A stretch of DNA of 64,000 nt, taken from assembly GCF_032854445.1 (NCBI RefSeq), contig NC_088298.1:23709295-23773294 (forward strand), written 5' to 3'. The DNA comes from Liolophura sinensis. Lineage: Eukaryota; Mollusca; Polyplacophora; Chitonida; Chitonidae. How positions within the stretch are numbered: position 1 is the first letter of the stretch; each line of letters opens with the position of its first letter. Below, piece by piece: positions 1 to 12,540 of this stretch. Under the pieces are notes generated by a model. The model did not search any database. It was not told the origin of the DNA and saw only the letters and a program-made list of their open reading frames with translations. A program made the translations under genes and the position numbers.

Positions 1-2002
1 CGACGTGCCTGGAAACTGTTTTAGCTCTGTTTTCCACATGATGTCTAAACACAGCGGTGTTGAGTTAGAATACAAATGACTGCTGCCGTCCTTCCGTAAC
101 CCATGGCACAGTCAGGCCACATGTATCAGAGAAAGATGTACACGTTATGAGTGCGCTGAAATGCAATGAGTTTGAGGACTTAAAATCATAATTACATATA
201 TATAACACCAGAATAAAGAAAACTGTTTAACTAAGACTGTCATTTTTTAAACAAGCCCGATTCTGCAAGACTGCAGATTTAGTGCAATGTCAACCGTCCT
301 GGAAATTGAATTGTTATCGTTTGGCTGTATAAAGTTTGTTACTTTTGTAACTATTGACAAACAACGGTTGTTTACGCCAGGTACTTCGGGTCCCCCCTTC
401 CATAAAACTGGCCATGATCATATCTGAGAAAAATTCTTGAGTATTGCGTTAAACAACAATAAAATAATTACAATAATAATAATTCGAATAAAGCCCAGTG
501 TCGTTCTTTTGAATAACGCTGCAGGTTATTTGGAACAATGCAACAGGCCCGGGATCACGAAAAAATCTTAGACTTACGTCAAATTTTCAAATCATATTAG
601 AAATGTTGTTTCTTATATTACAAGTATGCCTGGAAACGTAAATTCCGAGTATGTTATTGTACAACAAATTTCAGCTAAAACATCGGAAAGGAACATACCA
701 AATTTATTGACCGAAGTCTTCACTTAACTCTAAGATCGCTTTGTAGTAAGTGTGTTATTCGCTAACAATGAAGTAACGGGTTCGTGGACAACTCTGCTTG
801 TCTTGGAAAAGAGGATGTTTACTGCAGTTCCTCCCAGGTCACATAGGTTAAGCAGGTCATACAAAACATTCATCCTTTCGACTTAAAGCAAGAGGTCCAA
901 ACATATCTTCATTCTTTTCGAACAAAACAAGTGGTTCAAGCAAACATTTTCACCCTTTCGGAAAAAATGGAAGAGTAAATGTTTCATTCCTTTGGAACTT
1001 AAATTGGAAAAAGTACAGAAAGTTAAAAAAAAAATAGCATTCTTTTAAAAAAAGATAAACGTCCGAGTATTATTTTCAAATGAAGCGAGAGATCTAACTA
1101 AAACGTCCACACCTCTTTGAAGTAAAACGATACCAAGTGAAATGCAGTTCCTTTGAGTAAAGCATAAGACCGTAATAAAACCTATCGTTTTTGTGGAATA
1201 ATGTGATATATCCCGTAAGCATTTTCCGTATAATGACTCATAAAGCATAACTAAACATGTTCCCTGTGGTCAACGTTCATTGCACTTTGACCATTATGAA
1301 CAGTCCATGAAGAAACTTTCCAACATACAGTATGTTGCCAATGCAACGTTGACCTCCAAGGATGCATTCATTTGTCTTTACGTCTAGTGAATAGAGTATG
1401 GGGTATATAGCACAGACGGATTTCTCACAATTACATAAATCTCAGTATATGACATATCTTTCTGTGTGTATTATATAACTTTAACTTGTATAATACGTAT
1501 GTTTTTTTGAAATATATTTTTAAAACTTTGATTCTGGCGTATAACTGTGCTGTAGAGAAAAGAACGGGGATATTAGCCAGAGAAAAAGCATGGTCTCGGT
1601 ATTTGACCCAGTACACGAATGACGCTGCACACATACATTTTTCACAAGGATATATACTTAGGCAGTCTGGAAAAAATGACACAAGACATTTGTTTTTTTT
1701 CCCGCATTTCATAATCATATTTTGTTTTTATACATATACATTTCTATGCTCATGGGAAATATTCGTCAAAAGCTGACATGCCAATTAAGGGGCACTTCAG
1801 CTTGCATTAAAAATTAAATCTAACCTACTAAGGACGTTTAACACAAAATATAGAGAAGTTGGAAAAGCCGTCATACCTTCTGCCTTATCGCTGTTTTTTT
1901 TTTTTTTTTTTTTGTTCTTTCATAGTTTCCGAAATGTTTCACTGGAAACTCTAAGAAATATAGGTATCTAGGTGTTGACACATGCATTCAGGTATCATAA
2001 AG
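1..2002. other. Non-coding, no gene seen
   Basis: AT-rich sequence with short chance frames and no recognisable protein. It contains a decayed SINE-A-like tail at about 425-480 (AAATTCTTGAGTATTGCG) and a poly-T run at about 1893-1913. Confidence 0.6.
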
Positions 2003-2100
2003 GACGTTTCAGATCAATAATAGCAAGAGCAATTTCCAAAACAAAGTTCAACTCAAATCAGTAAAAACAGTAAGAAAGTATATAAAGTAAGAAATTATGG
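2003..2100 (+). repeat. Dispersed repeat D, copy 1
   Basis: Contains the block CAATTTCCAAAACAAAGTTC followed by AACTCAAATCAGTAAAAAC and AAGAAAGTATATAAAG. Related blocks occur at 3004-3075, 32098-32185 and 33698-33785. No coding capacity. It directly abuts the 21-bp minisatellite. Confidence 0.6.
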
Positions 2101-2111
2101 CGTGATCATGG

Positions 2112-2338
2112 AAAGTGAAACCATCATCAGTTCCAGTGAAACCATCATCAGTTCCAGTGAAACAATCTTCAGTTTCAGTGAAACAATCTTCAGTTCCAGT
2201 GAAACAATCTTCAGTTCCAGTGAAACCATCATCAGTTCCAGTGAAACAATCTTCAGTTCCAGTGAAACAATCTTCAGTTCCAGTGAAACAATCATCAGTT
2301 CCTAATAATGAAAGTGAAACAATCATCAGTTCCTAATA
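2112..2338 (+). repeat. Minisatellite, 21-bp unit, about 11 copies
   Basis: Tandem units of the type GAAACAATCTTCAGTTCCAGT with CAATCTT/CCATCAT variants. The unit length is divisible by 3, so frames stay open on both strands (for example repeating SSETIFS). The last unit ends in a diverged TAATAATGAAAG linker. Confidence 0.9.
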
Positions 2339-2376
2339 AGGTACTAGGCGGTTTTATGTAATAACTTTGCCTAGTA

Positions 2377-2466
2377 TCCTCCCAACACAATGCTGGCGGC
2401 TGTCGTATAATTGAAATATTCTTGAGTATGGCGTAGGACACCAATCAAGTAAAGAAATAAATATAT
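2377..2466 (+). mobile_element. SINE-A, 3' fragment
   Basis: Begins in the CCTCCCA.CA.AATGCTGGCGGC block, continues through GTCGTATAATTGAAATATTC and TTGAGTATGGCGTAGGACAC, and ends in an A-rich tail. The tRNA-like head is absent. Confidence 0.8.
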
Positions 2467-3186
2467 TTCTCTTCAACACCAAGACGATGTATGCCCATAA
2501 TAAACCTATCCAAAGTTTTATTCCCTGTTGCTTTATTATATGGTAACCTCGCTTGGTTTGGTGATGTTTGACTAGAAAGCCAGTTGTGAGGCATATGCAG
2601 CCTTATACAAAATCGATGTCTCATTTTGCTTAGGTGTCAAATACGAAACGTCTACAGAACTAACAATTAATTAATAACACGTTCTAAGGCGTTTTCTCAT
2701 GGCATGAAAAAAAATAAATTTCAAGTGCGCCCACATGAAAAGTTTCATATACCGGTAACTTTCAAAGAGAAAATGAAACAGAACCGCTGAGAGTGGGTGG
2801 TAACAGGTTGGTGACATTGCTCTGTAATTTAAATGCTTGCTGAAGCATTATGACCTTCACCCTTTTCACCCCTTATCCACCTCCTCAAACATAAGTGTCA
2901 CAGCCCACACGCATGGGAGACCTTTCTGGCATAGCGCCACAGGGGCACTTTCTTTGAAGAGTCAAACCATACATTAGTGCATCAGCCGCCAACCAAATAG
3001 GGCCTGGTCAATTCCTAAAACAGTTTCCAACACAATCCACCAAAGGACTCAGAAAGTATATAATGTGCAAAATTAAGACGGATCCATGCAATGAGAAGCA
3101 ATCTGCAGTTCTTAGCGATCTTGCAATGACGAAAGAGACGTTCTAAGCTAATCAGTGGAATCAGCAACCAAATTACAGACCATTTC
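2467..3186. other. Non-coding; dispersed repeat D copy 2 at about 3004-3075
   Basis: No gene recognised. A diverged copy of dispersed repeat D (TCAATTCCTAAAACAGTTTC, then CACCAAAGGACTCAGAAAG and TATATAATG) lies near 3010-3065. Confidence 0.5.
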
Positions 3187-3512
3187 CTCCTGACCGTTTC
3201 GGTGGGCTAGTGGCTAGATCGTCCGGGTCTGGTCATACCAAAGACTTCAAAAACGGTACTAGTTGCTGTCTCGTTTGGCGCTCAGCATTGAAAGGTTGCA
3301 GCAAGGAAACATGACTCGTCGACCCATTGTCAGTGTAACGTGACCGGATGTCATGTCTGGTGTCTCCGGTATGATACTTCAGTTGCGGCCTGAACTCACC
3401 CTGCTACAAGAAGACACTATATATGTACACACACTTTCTGACTGCTCGTCGTCATATGACTGAATAATTGTTAAGTACGACGTAAAACCGCAAGCACACA
3501 TGCATACACACA
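3187..3512 (+). mobile_element. SINE-B, near full length
   Basis: The tRNA-like head CGTTTCGGTGGGCTAGTGGC is followed by GGTCATACCAAAGACTTCAA, then GATGTCATGTCTGGTGTCTC, CTGCTACAAGAAGACACTAT, and the tail CGTCGTCATATGACTG with TTGTTAAGTACGACGTAAAA. It ends in short CACA repeats. The best comparison is the copy at 13083. Confidence 0.85.
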
Positions 3513-6361
3513 TAATAAAAAAAACATACAATCCCTCGAGACAAATGACGAGAGAGTTCGAATCCAATCAGCCTTGAGCATAATTCATAAGAGAATATGT
3601 AATGGGGAACTTTTCTTTGCTAAAGTAGTTTGGCCTTTCAGTTAATGTCATGCGAAATCTCGCTTTTCAATTAATGTGAATTTTCTACTAAATGATAGGA
3701 AGCGATTTAAATTCGCCTTGAGATGAAGATTTGTGGACAATTGGTAAGTTGAACGTGTATATGTTAAACTCGTGTATTACACAAGAATAACGGTCACTCC
3801 AGATTGGACCCGAGTCCCCATAAAAATGAAACCTGTTGAACAAATAAATAAGTGAAATTTGCATTTGTTCTGCATGCAGGAATCCTGTATAGAGTAATTG
3901 GAAGTTGAATTCCAGGAAGAAAAGAGGCACACTTCACATTTTGTATTTTACAATATCTGCTATGCATGATGTCTATTTCAAACCATGGGTCAAAAAAGTT
4001 TCTCTCTGATGCCACCCGCTGAAATTTGGATTAGGGAATGGTTCAAAAGTTCACAGGGCTATTAAAATGGCAAGATATTCATATGTTTTTCTTTTCTGAG
4101 GCGTGTTAAATAATAAATTGTTCATTTGCCATTAGTTTTGTGAGTATAAGATTACATTAATGAGTTCACCAGACAGTGTTGTCTTTTTTGACTGTTTATG
4201 AAATGAGGGGAAAACCAAAATGACAGTACGCTATCCACATCACAACTCATACTTCTAACATTTTAATAGTGCTCCACTGTTTTCAGAAACCTAAAGAACT
4301 GAACGTTTTGGGTTCTCAAATATTGGTGTTTGTCAGCTTGTCAGTCAGAACAATAGTTTCTTGTTTATTTGTGTTTAGCGTTGTTTGGAAAATTCATCTT
4401 GCGATTATTCATCTGGAGCGTCCATTAGGGTTGGCGAACGGTATGCGACTGCTTTCTTCGGTGCCTTTTTTTCGGCCCCATTGGCCACATTCTTTCTGAC
4501 CATTCAGAGGTGCAATAATGGCCTACAGTTCTCCACGGCTTCTGGTAGCTGTAAATCACCAGAAACAACAGAACCACTAATTCAAACCACTGCGTTATTA
4601 CATTGCCGCGAGGGTACAATTGCCAGAATAGGTGACACCACATCACTTGTGGAGATGATTCTTAAAGGATAATTAATAATTTACTAATTGTTAATTATTT
4701 AACTGTGGTTTTCGCGTTTTTGGTACCTCACTGCGCCTTGTGGAAACAGCACTGCGGCATAATTGACGATAACTCTATGCCCCCGCTTGTGGTTATCGCA
4801 GCACGTAAAAATTGGTCGTAAAGAATCGTGATTTGGTTCACTGACGTACGTCTCTTTCTTCGCGGTTGTGTATTAGGCTTCAAAACGTGAAATAAAGTTT
4901 TCTTCGCGTTGTTGTTGTTGTTAATATTGCAGAGACTGCCTAAACTTCGTTGTGGAATTAAGAACAAAAATCTGCATGATGGGTATTTCGTTATACGTTG
5001 ATCTGTAAAGAACAATTCAATGGAACAGAAAAACAAATACAGACGGTACATGGAAACTGGTTAACTGTGGATTGCAAATTGCAGCTTGTCAGCTTGCAGT
5101 GCGTAATTTTAAAAGATAATCACACGAGGTTAGACTATGGTATTTGGCTGTTGTGAATTATATCTTCTAAGACACGGTACATTTTGAAGAAAACCGGTTA
5201 CCGCATAGACTCATATATCTATCATTACAGAGGAACGCTCAGGCCAATACGTTATGTCTTGTCGACATCAAGCAAAAACCGATCAGCGTTTCGCTGAAAG
5301 AAGCGAACAATATTTTGCAAATGAATGACGGGAGCAGATTGTTCAAACGTTAATTTAACTGAAGCACAACATTCCTAACGCTAGTTGCCATGGAAACCCG
5401 CTACATTTTTTCCTAGAGATATATTATGACATATTTAAACGCCTTGTTATGGCGTTAATAAATTTTACGATGACTCCTGGTTTTACTATTCCTACATACG
5501 CCCCACATCCATCAATGTAAACCAGTGTGCATGCAAAGAATTTCTCGCCACGTTACGAGAACAAAAAACTGCGAGGAAATACTCCCAGAGTTACTGCGCG
5601 ACAAGCTTTGGTCTAACAGCTGGATGAATGGACTTCCAGATCTGGGTTTTGTGATGTTTTTCAACATACGCGGCTTGAGGTCGCTTTATCAGTATAATCT
5701 GATTAAGGGCACAAATAATGGGCACGCCCTGCTTTGAAAAAGAAACTTAAGTTAGCGAAAGGTGTAAGCCTACATGGAAAAGCTGTAGAGTTTCGCTGTT
5801 TTCGTGCTCATGTGGGATTGTTAGGATAATGTAGGATAACCTAAGCTTATGGATAATGGACCGATTTCAAAAACGGCGAGTTTTGACTTGATATCAAACT
5901 CGTAAAATTTGATTTTAAGGCTTATTTTTTTGACCCATGCATTACTTTCAAACTTTGATTATCGTATATGACAAGTGTATGAACGAATGTGTCCTAATTT
6001 AAACTCCATGGGCCGTGGACAATGCATCACATCAAAATGTTGACTTAAAGTGATACAGAATCTTTTCTGACTGTCTGGAGTGAGAGATAGGAAAGTCAAG
6101 GCTATGCTTAGCATAAGCCAATTTTTAGTTATAACGGATTTATTCCAATGTCAGCCAATCAGCGTCGGTTCTGTATCCTTTTAAGACCACTTTCAGTAAC
6201 ATTATTCTACTCATGTTTTAAATTCGAAACTGCATGCTTTGTGACGATTCTTTTCTTTTTTTGCCAGAACATATGTTATTATTCAGTTCAATACCATGAT
6301 TTAAAATTGAAAATATTGGGACTAGTGGATATTCATTTATAAGGAGAATGTACTTTTGACC
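3513..6361. other. Non-coding, no gene seen
   Basis: Both strands carry chance frames. The longest (4385-4672 plus, 4728-5051 minus) show no domain I recognise and no convincing splice context. No repeat structure of note except a short GTT run near 4910. Confidence 0.5.
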
Positions 6362-6505
6362 AACATGTCAGTATACTGTTACTGGGTTGGAAGTCATATC
6401 TGGTGTCTCTGGCGTGCTGTTCCAGTGAGACAGCACTATAAATATGCCAGCACTTAGTCCGTACTGTTAGTTAGACTCCATCGTAATATCACCGAAATGG
6501 TGATG
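6362..6505 (+). mobile_element. SINE-B, internal fragment
   Basis: Matches the SINE-B middle: GTCATATCTGGTGTCTCTGG, CAGTGAGACAGCACTATAAA, and a decayed CATCGTAATATCACCGAAA. Head and tail are lost. Confidence 0.6.
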
Positions 6506-6928
6506 AAAGAGATGTTCAATTCCACGGATACAAAGGTGAAAAATCCTAACATAAGATATCAGCACATTTATGCTATATATTGGTGACAGTTAATCTGAAA
6601 GGTTTGAAACAATAGTAGCGAATAGTTTAGTTGACCATATCTGGGAGCCTTGGTCTTATTTTCTGGAATTTTGGACAGTGCATACCTTAGGCAATGCAAC
6701 TATACACCGTAGGAAATCGACATAATATTGATCTCGCCCTTATAACAAGTAATATACTTTAACGCTTGGTATGAGCTAAAATTCACTGAACTATATACCT
6801 GCTGTTCAGTATTATACTTGATAACTTATAACATAAATATGGTGATCAGCTTTTTGGTTGTAGACAGCTCTGGGTACCCTTTCAAGTTATTGACAAACTT
6901 TCCAAAATGTAAACAGATTTGCACGTCA

Positions 6929-7180
6929 TTTGTTTATTTATTGGATTGGTGTTTTACGTCGTGCTCCAGCCTATTTCACTGGCATCAGCCAGCATTATGG
7001 TAGGATGATACCAGGCAGAAACCCAAGACTATCTTCAGGCTGCTGCAAGACCTTCCCACTTACGACAGGAGAGGAAGCCAGCGTGATCTGGGCAAACTCT
7101 CAACGGCCGGACAGGTGAGGGGTTGCTGGGTCATTGTGCTGGGCTAGCATGGCTATCACCAGGCCACAGTGGCCACCATA
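6929..7180 (-). mobile_element. SINE-A, diverged near-full copy
   Basis: Reads tail first: TTTATTGGATTGGTGTTTTA, CAGCATTATGGTAGGATGAT, CAAGACCTTCCCACTTACGA, GGAGAGGAAGCCAGCGTGAT, GTCATTGTGCTGGGCTAGCA. The tRNA-like A box is degraded. Confidence 0.85.
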
Positions 7181-7254
7181 CAATTATTGCTGGACAACTG
7201 ATCTTCTATGAAAACACATGACTGCGCAAAAGTTCCCAATCATTGTCGTTTAAA

Positions 7255-7395
7255 GCAACCAAGGCCCAAAGAATAATGAGAGTGTGAGCACGTAGAACGT
7301 CCATCATGCCTAAGGACGGGATTGAACCCACGCCTTCCGTGTCAGCAGGTTGGAGTCGTGTTATGTTATGACTGAGCTAGCCACATCGCCATTTC
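7255..7395 (-). mobile_element. tRNA-like SINE head, other family
   Basis: On the minus strand it reads GATGTGGCTAGCTCAGTCAT (A-box-like) and later GCGTGGGTTCAATCCCGTCC (B-box-like). It does not fold into a full tRNA cloverleaf by eye, so I call it a SINE head. The related GGGATTGAACCC occurs in the element at 53250. Confidence 0.5.
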
Positions 7396-8219
7396 CTTGC
7401 TTCAAGTGAAATCATCCATATTTTTACATCGCACAAAAACCTGAACTCCTTCAAGATAGCCATCCTAGTTTCAACGTTTACTTGTTACTTGTGCAAAAAC
7501 AAGTTACATTGTCTACACTTGCTAAACACTTGCTTTACCGCGTGTCTAATTGTCTTTCTCTGAAAATGTTTACCATGCAGGTATGTGATGTTATCGCTCG
7601 ACATAGATGTGTATTAAATGTTTCCAACAACCCTTCTTTGTCGGGAGCCATACAGGTTTAATTAAAACGTTAACTCGCTGATGTAACGGATAAGAGCTAG
7701 TGGCTTTATAGCTATATGTAGTTTAGTTAATTAAATAACTCGGTAAGTCGTGGAGGTTTTTTTAATTGTTTCTTTTTTTCTTTATAACTTTTGAAGAACG
7801 GCCTATACTCTATTAAATAATCCAGACTGACATCCTGATAACAAGGTAGGCCCAATGTGACGGTGTGTGGTGTACCTCTACAGAGGGCCTGAGGGCATGA
7901 CTTTGAAATCTGTAAATTTGAAGTCACAATTTGTTCTGGGCTAATACGAGCAGAAATCTCCCTTGGGGCTAAATTCTTCTGAAGACACACATAGTTTACT
8001 TTGATAATGTTATACACAAAGAATTTCAGACAACAACGTGGTTACTTCTGTATACGAGAGCCACACAGCACTATTTTCATTAGCTATAAGCGACTGATTT
8101 GTTGTTCAATTATACACATTAGGGTTTAATGAAATAAATAATGTATAAGTCAGGAAACGAGCGGTTGATTTCTCTCGGCTGAGAAATTATTTACTTCTTT
8201 ATTTGGTTCATTTTTTCAT
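7396..8219. other. Non-coding, no gene seen
   Basis: AT-rich sequence without recognisable coding sequence or repeat. The 96-residue minus frame at 7727-8017 shows no family resemblance. Confidence 0.5.
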
Positions 8220-8400
8220 TTGGTTTTTGTCTACCGCAACACTCAAGAGCTTTTCACTTACATAATGGCAGTCAGTTTTGTGGGTGGAGTGAACCGACGC
8301 TCGTTTGTGGCAAGTGGCAAAGTTCGTCAGTCGCTTGCCAAAGATCATTTAAGCCCACCAGTACCAGTACGAGCAATTAAAGAACGAGAATCTACAATTT
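8220..8400 (-). mobile_element. SINE-C fragment
   Basis: Shares CACTTACATAATGGCAGTCA, GTTTTGTGGGTGGAGTGAAC and CTTGCCAAAGATC with the copy at 53250-53490 (CATTTATATAATGGTAGTCA, ACAGGTGGGGAAAACC, CTTTGGCAAGAT). It resembles SINE-A at the tail but has a different body. Confidence 0.5.
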
Positions 8401-8419
8401 TCCTGTAAAAAAGGTTGGG

Positions 8420-8610
8420 CTGCACCGCTGTAGATGGGTAGATCTCTCAGCATCCTGCAGATGACCGTGGGTTTTCCTGGGTTCTGCTTGATTTCCTCCC
8501 ACCATGATGATGGCCGCTCTCGTATAAGTGAAATAAATAAGTATAAGAAAAATATTCTTGAGTACGGCCTTAAACACCCGTTAAATAAATAAAATAAATA
8601 TTGAATCCTA
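8420..8610 (+). mobile_element. SINE-A, 3' part
   Basis: GCATCCTGCAGATGACCGTG, then TTTCCTCCCACCATGATGAT and ATATTCTTGAGTACGGCCTT, ending in an AAATAAATA tail. A short internal duplication (AAATAAATAAGTATAAG) splits the AAGTGAAATATTCTTG block. Confidence 0.85.
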
Positions 8611-9830
8611 GATACATTAAGAATCAAATAAACACAGAAAACAAACAAAACACGTTTATACAACGTCTATAGTTTACAGACATGAAAAAGCAACATATTA
8701 CTCAGAATTTCGCCTTGAGCCCAGCTGTCTGTCTGGCGGCTTGTTTATCACCCATGATGAGACAAGGTCGTGAGAGTTAAGACACACAAATAATTTAATT
8801 ACACTGTTGCAGTGAAGTATGCCAGATGGTACAGAATCTGCAAGCGTTACTATTATACCTCTCCATTAATATAGGTAAATACACAGGTGTATACAGGCGA
8901 AGCGTCTCATTTGCATGAGTTTGCTGCACACTAGATCGTAATATGCGCACATAGTTTTCTCAGTCGATCGACCCCTGCATGGCCAATGATATCGCAGGTT
9001 CAAATCCAGCTCTCGCTGAAGGTTTATCAGGTACCTGGCGCTGGACGGTGGCTTACTTACACACGTGTTGCGGGTTTCACACAAACCACCAAAGAAAGCC
9101 AATGTTGAAATGGAATTAATTTATGCACTATACACTCCAAAAAAAAATACATTGAAACTGTGCTTGACGTATGTATGGCGGAAGTAAAGCTTGCTCTATA
9201 CCGTACAGAATATCAAAGAATTTGAATCATATTTACGCACATATAGGCTGACAACATAACCTAATCAATCCATCTAAATCAAAATAATGAAATACAAATA
9301 TAATTTGTTCCATTCTCTTGGCCCTGAAGATGCTTAATTAAAATTCGTCATATGAATTGGTCTAAAAAATCAGATGGCATGGCCCGGGTGTTTTGATGAT
9401 GTATCCCAGAACATTTAAGGAGAAACTTAGTTTACTCTAAAGAAGATTATGTGCAGGTTCTGGAGATATTTTGCCAAAAAAATCCGTATTCGCTAACAGA
9501 ATCAAATATTCTATATTTAAGAATAGCTCTGATTATTGCCTATCTATAAACGTCAGATTCATACCTGAACTTTGTATCGTGTTACAATGATTCTCCAATT
9601 TGAAAATATTATAACACGACCCATTTTACATTATAAGGAACTTTATTACCCATGTTGAACGGTAATATACATATGCAGAAGAGGCTGATATTTTCTGAAA
9701 GCTAATTATGTGGGTTATTCTAAAGCAACAGCAAAAATTCAAATGAATTTCCACTTATCGATTTTTTGGCAAAAAACCCTCCGGTATAACCTCTTTAACA
9801 TAGGCAAGCTCTGATGTGGGTCCTACCGGT
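8611..9830. other. Non-coding, no gene seen
   Basis: No gene recognised. Around 8990-9010 a short GATCGACCCCTGCATGGCC / GCAGGTTCAAATCC stretch on the plus strand looks like a decayed tRNA-derived element. Confidence 0.45.
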
Positions 9831-9905
9831 ACCCTCCCACCTCCACCCACAAACCCACCCACCCTCACTCCCCCCCCCCCCCCCCACAACACCCCACCCC
9901 CGATC
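9831..9905 (+). repeat. C-rich low-complexity tract
   Basis: Cytosine-rich run including about 15 consecutive C residues, with CCACC blocks on both sides. It generates spurious proline- and glycine-rich frames. Confidence 0.85.
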
Positions 9906-9939
9906 TCCACCTTTTGTATAGACACACGTGTACCCATGT

Positions 9940-10389
9940 GTACACACTATCCAGGGGCTTATCCAGGGGCTTACCACTATCCAGGGGCTTATGTGTACAC
10001 ACTATCCAGGGGCTTATATCCGTATAGGCCTACAACCGCGGATACAAGCCCCTGGATGGTACCTCCGCCTCTCACACACGCCCTGGTACCTCCCTTCTAA
10101 GAGCATGCAATGTGAACACAAATCAAAAATAAACTCAATAAACCGCTGATTTAAGCCCCTGTACAGTACCATTGCCTCTCACACACACCCTGGTACCGCC
10201 CTTCTAAGAGCATACGATGTGAACACAAATAAAAAATAAACTCAATAAACCGCTGATATAAGCCCCTGTACAGTACCACTGCCTCTCACACACACCCTGG
10301 TACCACCCTTCTAAGAGTATACGATGCGAACACAAATCAAAAACAAACAAACTCAATAAGTGGCGGATATAAACCCTATATAGTACCAT
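9940..10389 (+). repeat. Compound tandem repeat, about 113-bp unit with a short CTATCCAGGGGCTTA prefix array
   Basis: First come four short CTATCCAGGGGCTTA copies (9946-10017). Three units of about 110-116 bp follow, each with AAGCCCCTG, CCTCTCACACACACCCTGGT, CCTTCTAAGAGCAT and AACTCAATAAACCGC. The short array and the long unit share (A)AGCCCCTGGAT in opposite orientation. Confidence 0.85.
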
Positions 10390-11029
10390 CTATAACTGTG
10401 GTCATTTCTAGATTTCCTGTACTTTACAGGTTTGCCTGCGGTGACAATCACTAATGCTAATCTCTTTGCCCTTCGGCACTAACGCCAGACGCACTATCAT
10501 CCGCTTCGTCTTTTCCCCCCACTCCTCTTAGCGCTTTTTGATTCATTTTTATCGAATGTATCATGATCGCTGACAGCCACTGTCAGTGTCACCGACACTT
10601 GTAGTCACGATCACATGATCGCCGGAAAAAAATGTCACATGTTCAACCTGATTAACATATTTAAAAACAGTTCATTATATCGACGATCAGACTATATATT
10701 TTGGTGTTTGTGAAGAACTGACAAAGCGCCTTTGTTTGGAAGTGCACTCAAGGAGCTTTAAATTACTTTCTTGAGTCAATTTGTGTCAATAAATAAATCG
10801 AAGATATAACCAATAACATCTAAACGTGTGTCCTAACAGGCAATCAGTCAAACAGTCAGCAAATCTAAAAATTTTCACTTTTCAAAATAAACCACAAATT
10901 TTCATTATTCATGAGGTTCAAGTTTCTCAATGAAAGTTTAAATCATCATCACCTGTACATATAATGGTTGTCCATTTAGGCGTTCAACACCTGTTTTGCT
11001 ACTTGAAAATGCTTATGTTGCTGCTGTAC
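10390..11029. other. Non-coding, no gene seen
   Basis: No coding signature. A local run near 10560-10620 holds overlapping TGATCG, CACTGTCAGTG and GATCACATGATC palindromes. Confidence 0.4.
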
Positions 11030-11180
11030 GCTTCAAGTCCGGCTCATGCTGGCTTCCTCTCCGACCGTACCTGGGAAAGTCTGCCAAACAGCTGCGGATG
11101 GTTGTGGGTTTCCCCGGGCTATGTTCGGTTCCTCCCACCATAATGCGGCGTAAAACACCAATCAAATAAATAAATAAATA
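11030..11180 (+). mobile_element. SINE-A, internally deleted
   Basis: TCAAGTCCGGCTCATGCTGG is followed by GGTTTCCCCGGGCTATGTTC and CCTCCCACCATAATGCGGCG. The sequence jumps directly from ATAATG to GCGTAAAACACCAATCAAAT, so the GCTGGCCGCC-to-GAGTACG segment is missing. Confidence 0.88.
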
Positions 11181-11814
11181 TAACGGATTATTTTATGAGG
11201 GTAATATAACCTGTAGAGGCCCGTGATGATTCATTGATCATGGATAGATTTATTGATATTTTACGCGGTATACTCACTAACATGTTTTACTTACCAGGCC
11301 GGGCATGCATTTTCACAGATGGAAGAAACTTGGCGCTCGAAGGAAAACCAACTAACAGTGGCAAGTCTCCCGTCACATCAACTTTGTCGACCGTTTAATT
11401 AAAACCATTTTTTCATGATTGCTGTCAACGTATACCCGTCTCACTTGAAGAGCAAACTATATCTGTTGTCATTTATTTAAAAAATATTGTTTATGTTTTT
11501 GCAGTGGAATCATTATCTGCCGAAAGTAAACATTTTTTTTCTTTATCGGCGATGTCAAAATGTCAAATATAACAGGCCGAGCATCTTGATCTCTAACATA
11601 AATGGCCTTCAGCTAAAAATAAGAAAATACGAAAATAGGATGATATTTTTGTTCGTCAGTAAAGCATGTACTGGTATACATGACCAAAACTTAAGGAATT
11701 TGTTTCATGTCTGTTAGAAAGAGAACTATAATTGCGCCTGTCCATATCCAGGCTTAGACAATGTAAAAGACTACAGCATAGAGATTGCAACAGAAAAGCA
11801 ACGACAGTGTGATA
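11181..11814. other. Non-coding, no gene seen
   Basis: No recognised gene. A 76-residue frame at 11487-11717 has no recognisable features. Confidence 0.45.
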
Positions 11815-11995
11815 CACTCAAAAAACCAATCTGTTAAATTTAACAGAATATGTGTGTCTGAATAATGCTAGAATGTATTCCGTTTTTCTAACACAATATT
11901 GTGTCATATTCGACATAGTATTCTGTTAGTCTAATAGAATGGTTATCTCGAATTTAACAGAATAATCTCCCTCAATAACAGAATACATTGTTTTA
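11815..11995. mobile_element. Possible non-autonomous DNA element
   Basis: The palindrome TCTGTTAAATTTAACAGA lies near the left end, and TTCTGTTAGTCTAATAGAA, TTTAACAGAATAA and AACAGAATACA recur across 180 bp. The repeated TTAACAGAATA motif in both orientations suggests a small foldback element, but clear terminal repeats and target duplications were not established. Confidence 0.4.
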
Positions 11996-12194
11996 TTCCA
12001 TGTATAGTTCGACCATTTTGATTTGTCTTCATCTTCTTCGTGTATCTAGTATTATCATTTCGCCTATTTCAATCTCAGTCTCCGGCAGGAAAATTTAAAA
12101 ATTTTGAGGGCGTCTATTTCACGCGGGGCCTTGGTGACAAGAGGCGATTGACAGCGAATCGTTGTGTAGCGTGACATGAAATTCACTGGAAAAC

Positions 12195-12345
12195 ATGTGC
12201 TCAAGTGGGAAGGCCTGCCGGCAATCTGCGGATAGTCGTGGTTTTTCTCCGGGCTCCAGTTCCCTCCCACCACAATGGTGGCCGCAGTCGTATAAGAAAA
12301 ATATTCTTGGGTATGGCGTAAAACATCAATGAAATGAATAAAACA
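12195..12345 (+). mobile_element. SINE-A, 3' part
   Basis: AAGTGGGAAGGCCTGCCGGC, CTCCCACCACAATGGTGGCC, ATATTCTTGGGTATGGCGTA, ending AAACATCAATGAAATGAATA. Internal GTGA is lost after GTCGTATAA. Confidence 0.85.
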
Positions 12346-12359
12346 ACTGTCCTTCATCA

Positions 12360-12520
12360 ATAGACATGTGTCATACGTGGAAATGTCCGCCAGTAACTTG
12401 CCAAAGATTGGTGGTTTTTCCCGGCCATTTCAGTTTCCTCTTCAAAATAATACTAGCTGCGATCGTGTAAGTGAAAATCTGTGTGGTGTAATAACCATCA
12501 AATAAAGAAATAAACTTACT
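12360..12520 (+). mobile_element. SINE-A/C-like fragment
   Basis: Begins with a SINE-C-like CAGTAACTTGCCAAAGATTG and runs into a SINE-A-like TTTCAGTTTCCTCTTCAAAA ... GATCGTGTAAGTGAAAATC. The tail is GTGTGGTGTAATAACCATCA, which recurs near 13935-13965. Confidence 0.5.
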
Positions 12521-12540
12521 ATTACGTGCTATTATTTTTA

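Noticed and set aside
4269-5051. Overlapping frames of 76-107 residues suggesting a small gene
   Set aside because: No recognisable domain, no consistent splice or promoter context, and lengths expected by chance in 64 kb.
9795-10100. Proline- and glycine-rich frames near 9.8-10.1 kb
   Set aside because: Produced by poly-C and short tandem repeats; no other coding signal.
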